Source of the DNA: an uncultured Oscillospiraceae bacterium
GTDB lineage: Bacteria; Bacillota; Clostridia; Oscillospirales; Oscillospiraceae
Assembly (NCBI GenBank): GCA_934655875.1
Contig: CAKUHB010000027.1
Coordinates: 1 to 39,065 of the forward strand
Length of the DNA stretch: 39,065 nt
Direction of reading: 5' to 3'
Shown here: one piece after another, positions 38,638 to 39,065 of the stretch
Layout: each line of letters begins with the position of its first letter
How positions within the stretch are numbered: the first letter of the stretch is position 1
Made by a program: the position numbers and the translations under genes
Notes under the pieces: model-generated
Database searches by the model: none
What the model was told of the DNA's origin: nothing
What the model saw: the letters and a program-made list of their open reading frames with translations, nothing else

Positions 38638-38698
38638 TTCTGTTGATCTCCTTTACGATATTTTGGGAGGATTACCCTGTCTCCCTCGCTGTGAATAA

Positions 38699-38738
38699 AT
38701 CTTACCATACTAAAATGTATTTTTCAATACATTTTAGT
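38699..38738 (-). promoter_or_regulatory. racemase operon promoter with extended RpiR-type palindrome
   Basis: On the minus strand, TTGAAA (38722-38727) and TAAGAT (38699-38704) are 17 nt apart. The -35 box lies in the centre of a perfect 13-bp inverted repeat ACTAAAATGTATT / AATACATTTTAGT (38709-38721 and 38726-38738, loop TTTC). Its core ATGTATTTTTCAATACAT (38715-38732) equals the rpiR operator at 15 of 18 positions. The rest of the 333-nt gap to the sigma factor gene shows a TATAAT (38901-38906) without a convincing -35 and no gene. Confidence 0.75.
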
Positions 38739-38973
38739 CGCCAAAAAAGTCGCTTCATTCTTGTGCATTATTACTGTTTTTCTCTATTTACCATCGTCTA
38801 TCTTAGGGAATTTAACTACATTTAAAACAAGTCAACGATTCAATTGCACGTTCCCACAATTATTCATACCATTCCATATCATCGCATACTCAAAATCTGC
38901 TATAATTGAATTGAAAAAAATCATCCTTTTTGACGCGCTCCCTCGTTATACTGACAGAAAAGGCGGTGAGGCG

Positions 38974-39065
38974 GTGGAATATAGCGATCACGAACTGGTG
39001 CGCGGGATCAAAGGCGGAGATAAGAGCGCACTGGAGCTTTTGGTTCGCCGCTGGTATCCGCGAAT
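38974..39065 (+). CDS. ECF-type RNA polymerase sigma factor, N-terminal part (cut by window edge)
   Basis: A GTG start at 38974 opens a frame of 30 codons that runs off the window. The translation (EYSDHELVRGIKGGDKSALE, then LLVRRWYPR) is that of region 2 of a sigma-70 ECF factor, the part that binds RNA polymerase. A G-rich AAGGCGGTGAGGC stretch upstream serves as ribosome site. The gene is complete at its 5' end only; an anti-sigma gene would be expected beyond the edge. The GTG start is the best in-frame choice, with moderate certainty. Confidence 0.72.
   Translation, partial: MEYSDHELVRGIKGGDKSALELLVRRWYPR

Noticed and set aside
1..39065. CRISPR arrays, insertion sequences, tRNA or rRNA genes and prophage genes.
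   Set aside because: No regularly spaced repeats, transposase or integrase frames, cloverleaf-like sequences or rRNA segments were noticed on either strand.

Overview
The window is about 39 kb of moderately GC-rich bacterial chromosome. It appears to come from a spore-forming clostridium, most likely the Oscillospiraceae (Oscillibacter/Dysosmobacter-like). The evidence for this is an intact pro-sigK gene, strong GGAGG ribosome binding sites, many 17-bp-spaced sigma-A promoters, a guanine riboswitch ahead of xpt-guaA, DUF4317, YcxB and DUF3783 family proteins, a CsaB-type pyruvyltransferase, and a membrane pyrophosphatase. The placement is inferred from gene content, not from a marker gene. 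No tRNA, rRNA, CRISPR array, transposase or phage gene was seen.

Layout. 0-1.7 kb: a DUF177/YceD gene and a divergent RluA-type pseudouridine synthase. 1.7-5.8 kb: a compact potABCD polyamine transporter operon whose binding protein has a C-terminal membrane anchor. 5.8-11.8 kb: a tubby/LURP-like protein, a DUF4317 protein, a NUDIX hydrolase coupled to a catalytically dead copper-ATPase-like membrane protein, and oligoendopeptidase F. 11.8-17.7 kb: an envelope polysaccharide locus with a TuaH-like glycosyltransferase and a glycosyltransferase-CsaB fusion on the minus strand, and DUF4330, an O-antigen-ligase-like protein and DUF3783 on the plus strand. 17.8-21.1 kb: a BlaI repressor with an M56-M23 fusion peptidase, and a MerR regulator fused to an RDD membrane domain. 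21.2-24.7 kb: sigK, a PH-domain protein, and a divergent membrane pyrophosphatase. 24.8-28.1 kb: an ABC importer (ABC_sub_bind type) behind a leader that encodes a 39-residue Phe/Tyr-rich peptide followed by a terminator. 28.2-31.5 kb: a LysR regulator and the riboswitch-controlled xpt-guaA pair. 31.7-38.7 kb: a YcxB-like protein, then an RpiR regulator, a three-part TRAP transporter, a DUF4392 (D-glutamate cyclase family) protein and an alanine-racemase-like PLP enzyme. The right edge cuts an ECF sigma factor gene.

The most interesting unit is the last one. The rpiR promoter and the promoter of the racemase-DUF4392-dctPQM operon carry near-identical 18-bp palindromes (15 of 18 positions identical). 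This ties regulator, uptake system and two enzymes into one predicted regulon. A reasonable hypothesis is import and conversion of a D-amino acid or 5-oxo-D-proline-type compound, perhaps recovered from peptidoglycan. The substrate is not shown by the sequence. Other notable items are the pseudo-P-type ATPase lacking its phosphorylated aspartate, the likely attenuation leader, and the M56-M23 and glycosyltransferase-CsaB fusions.
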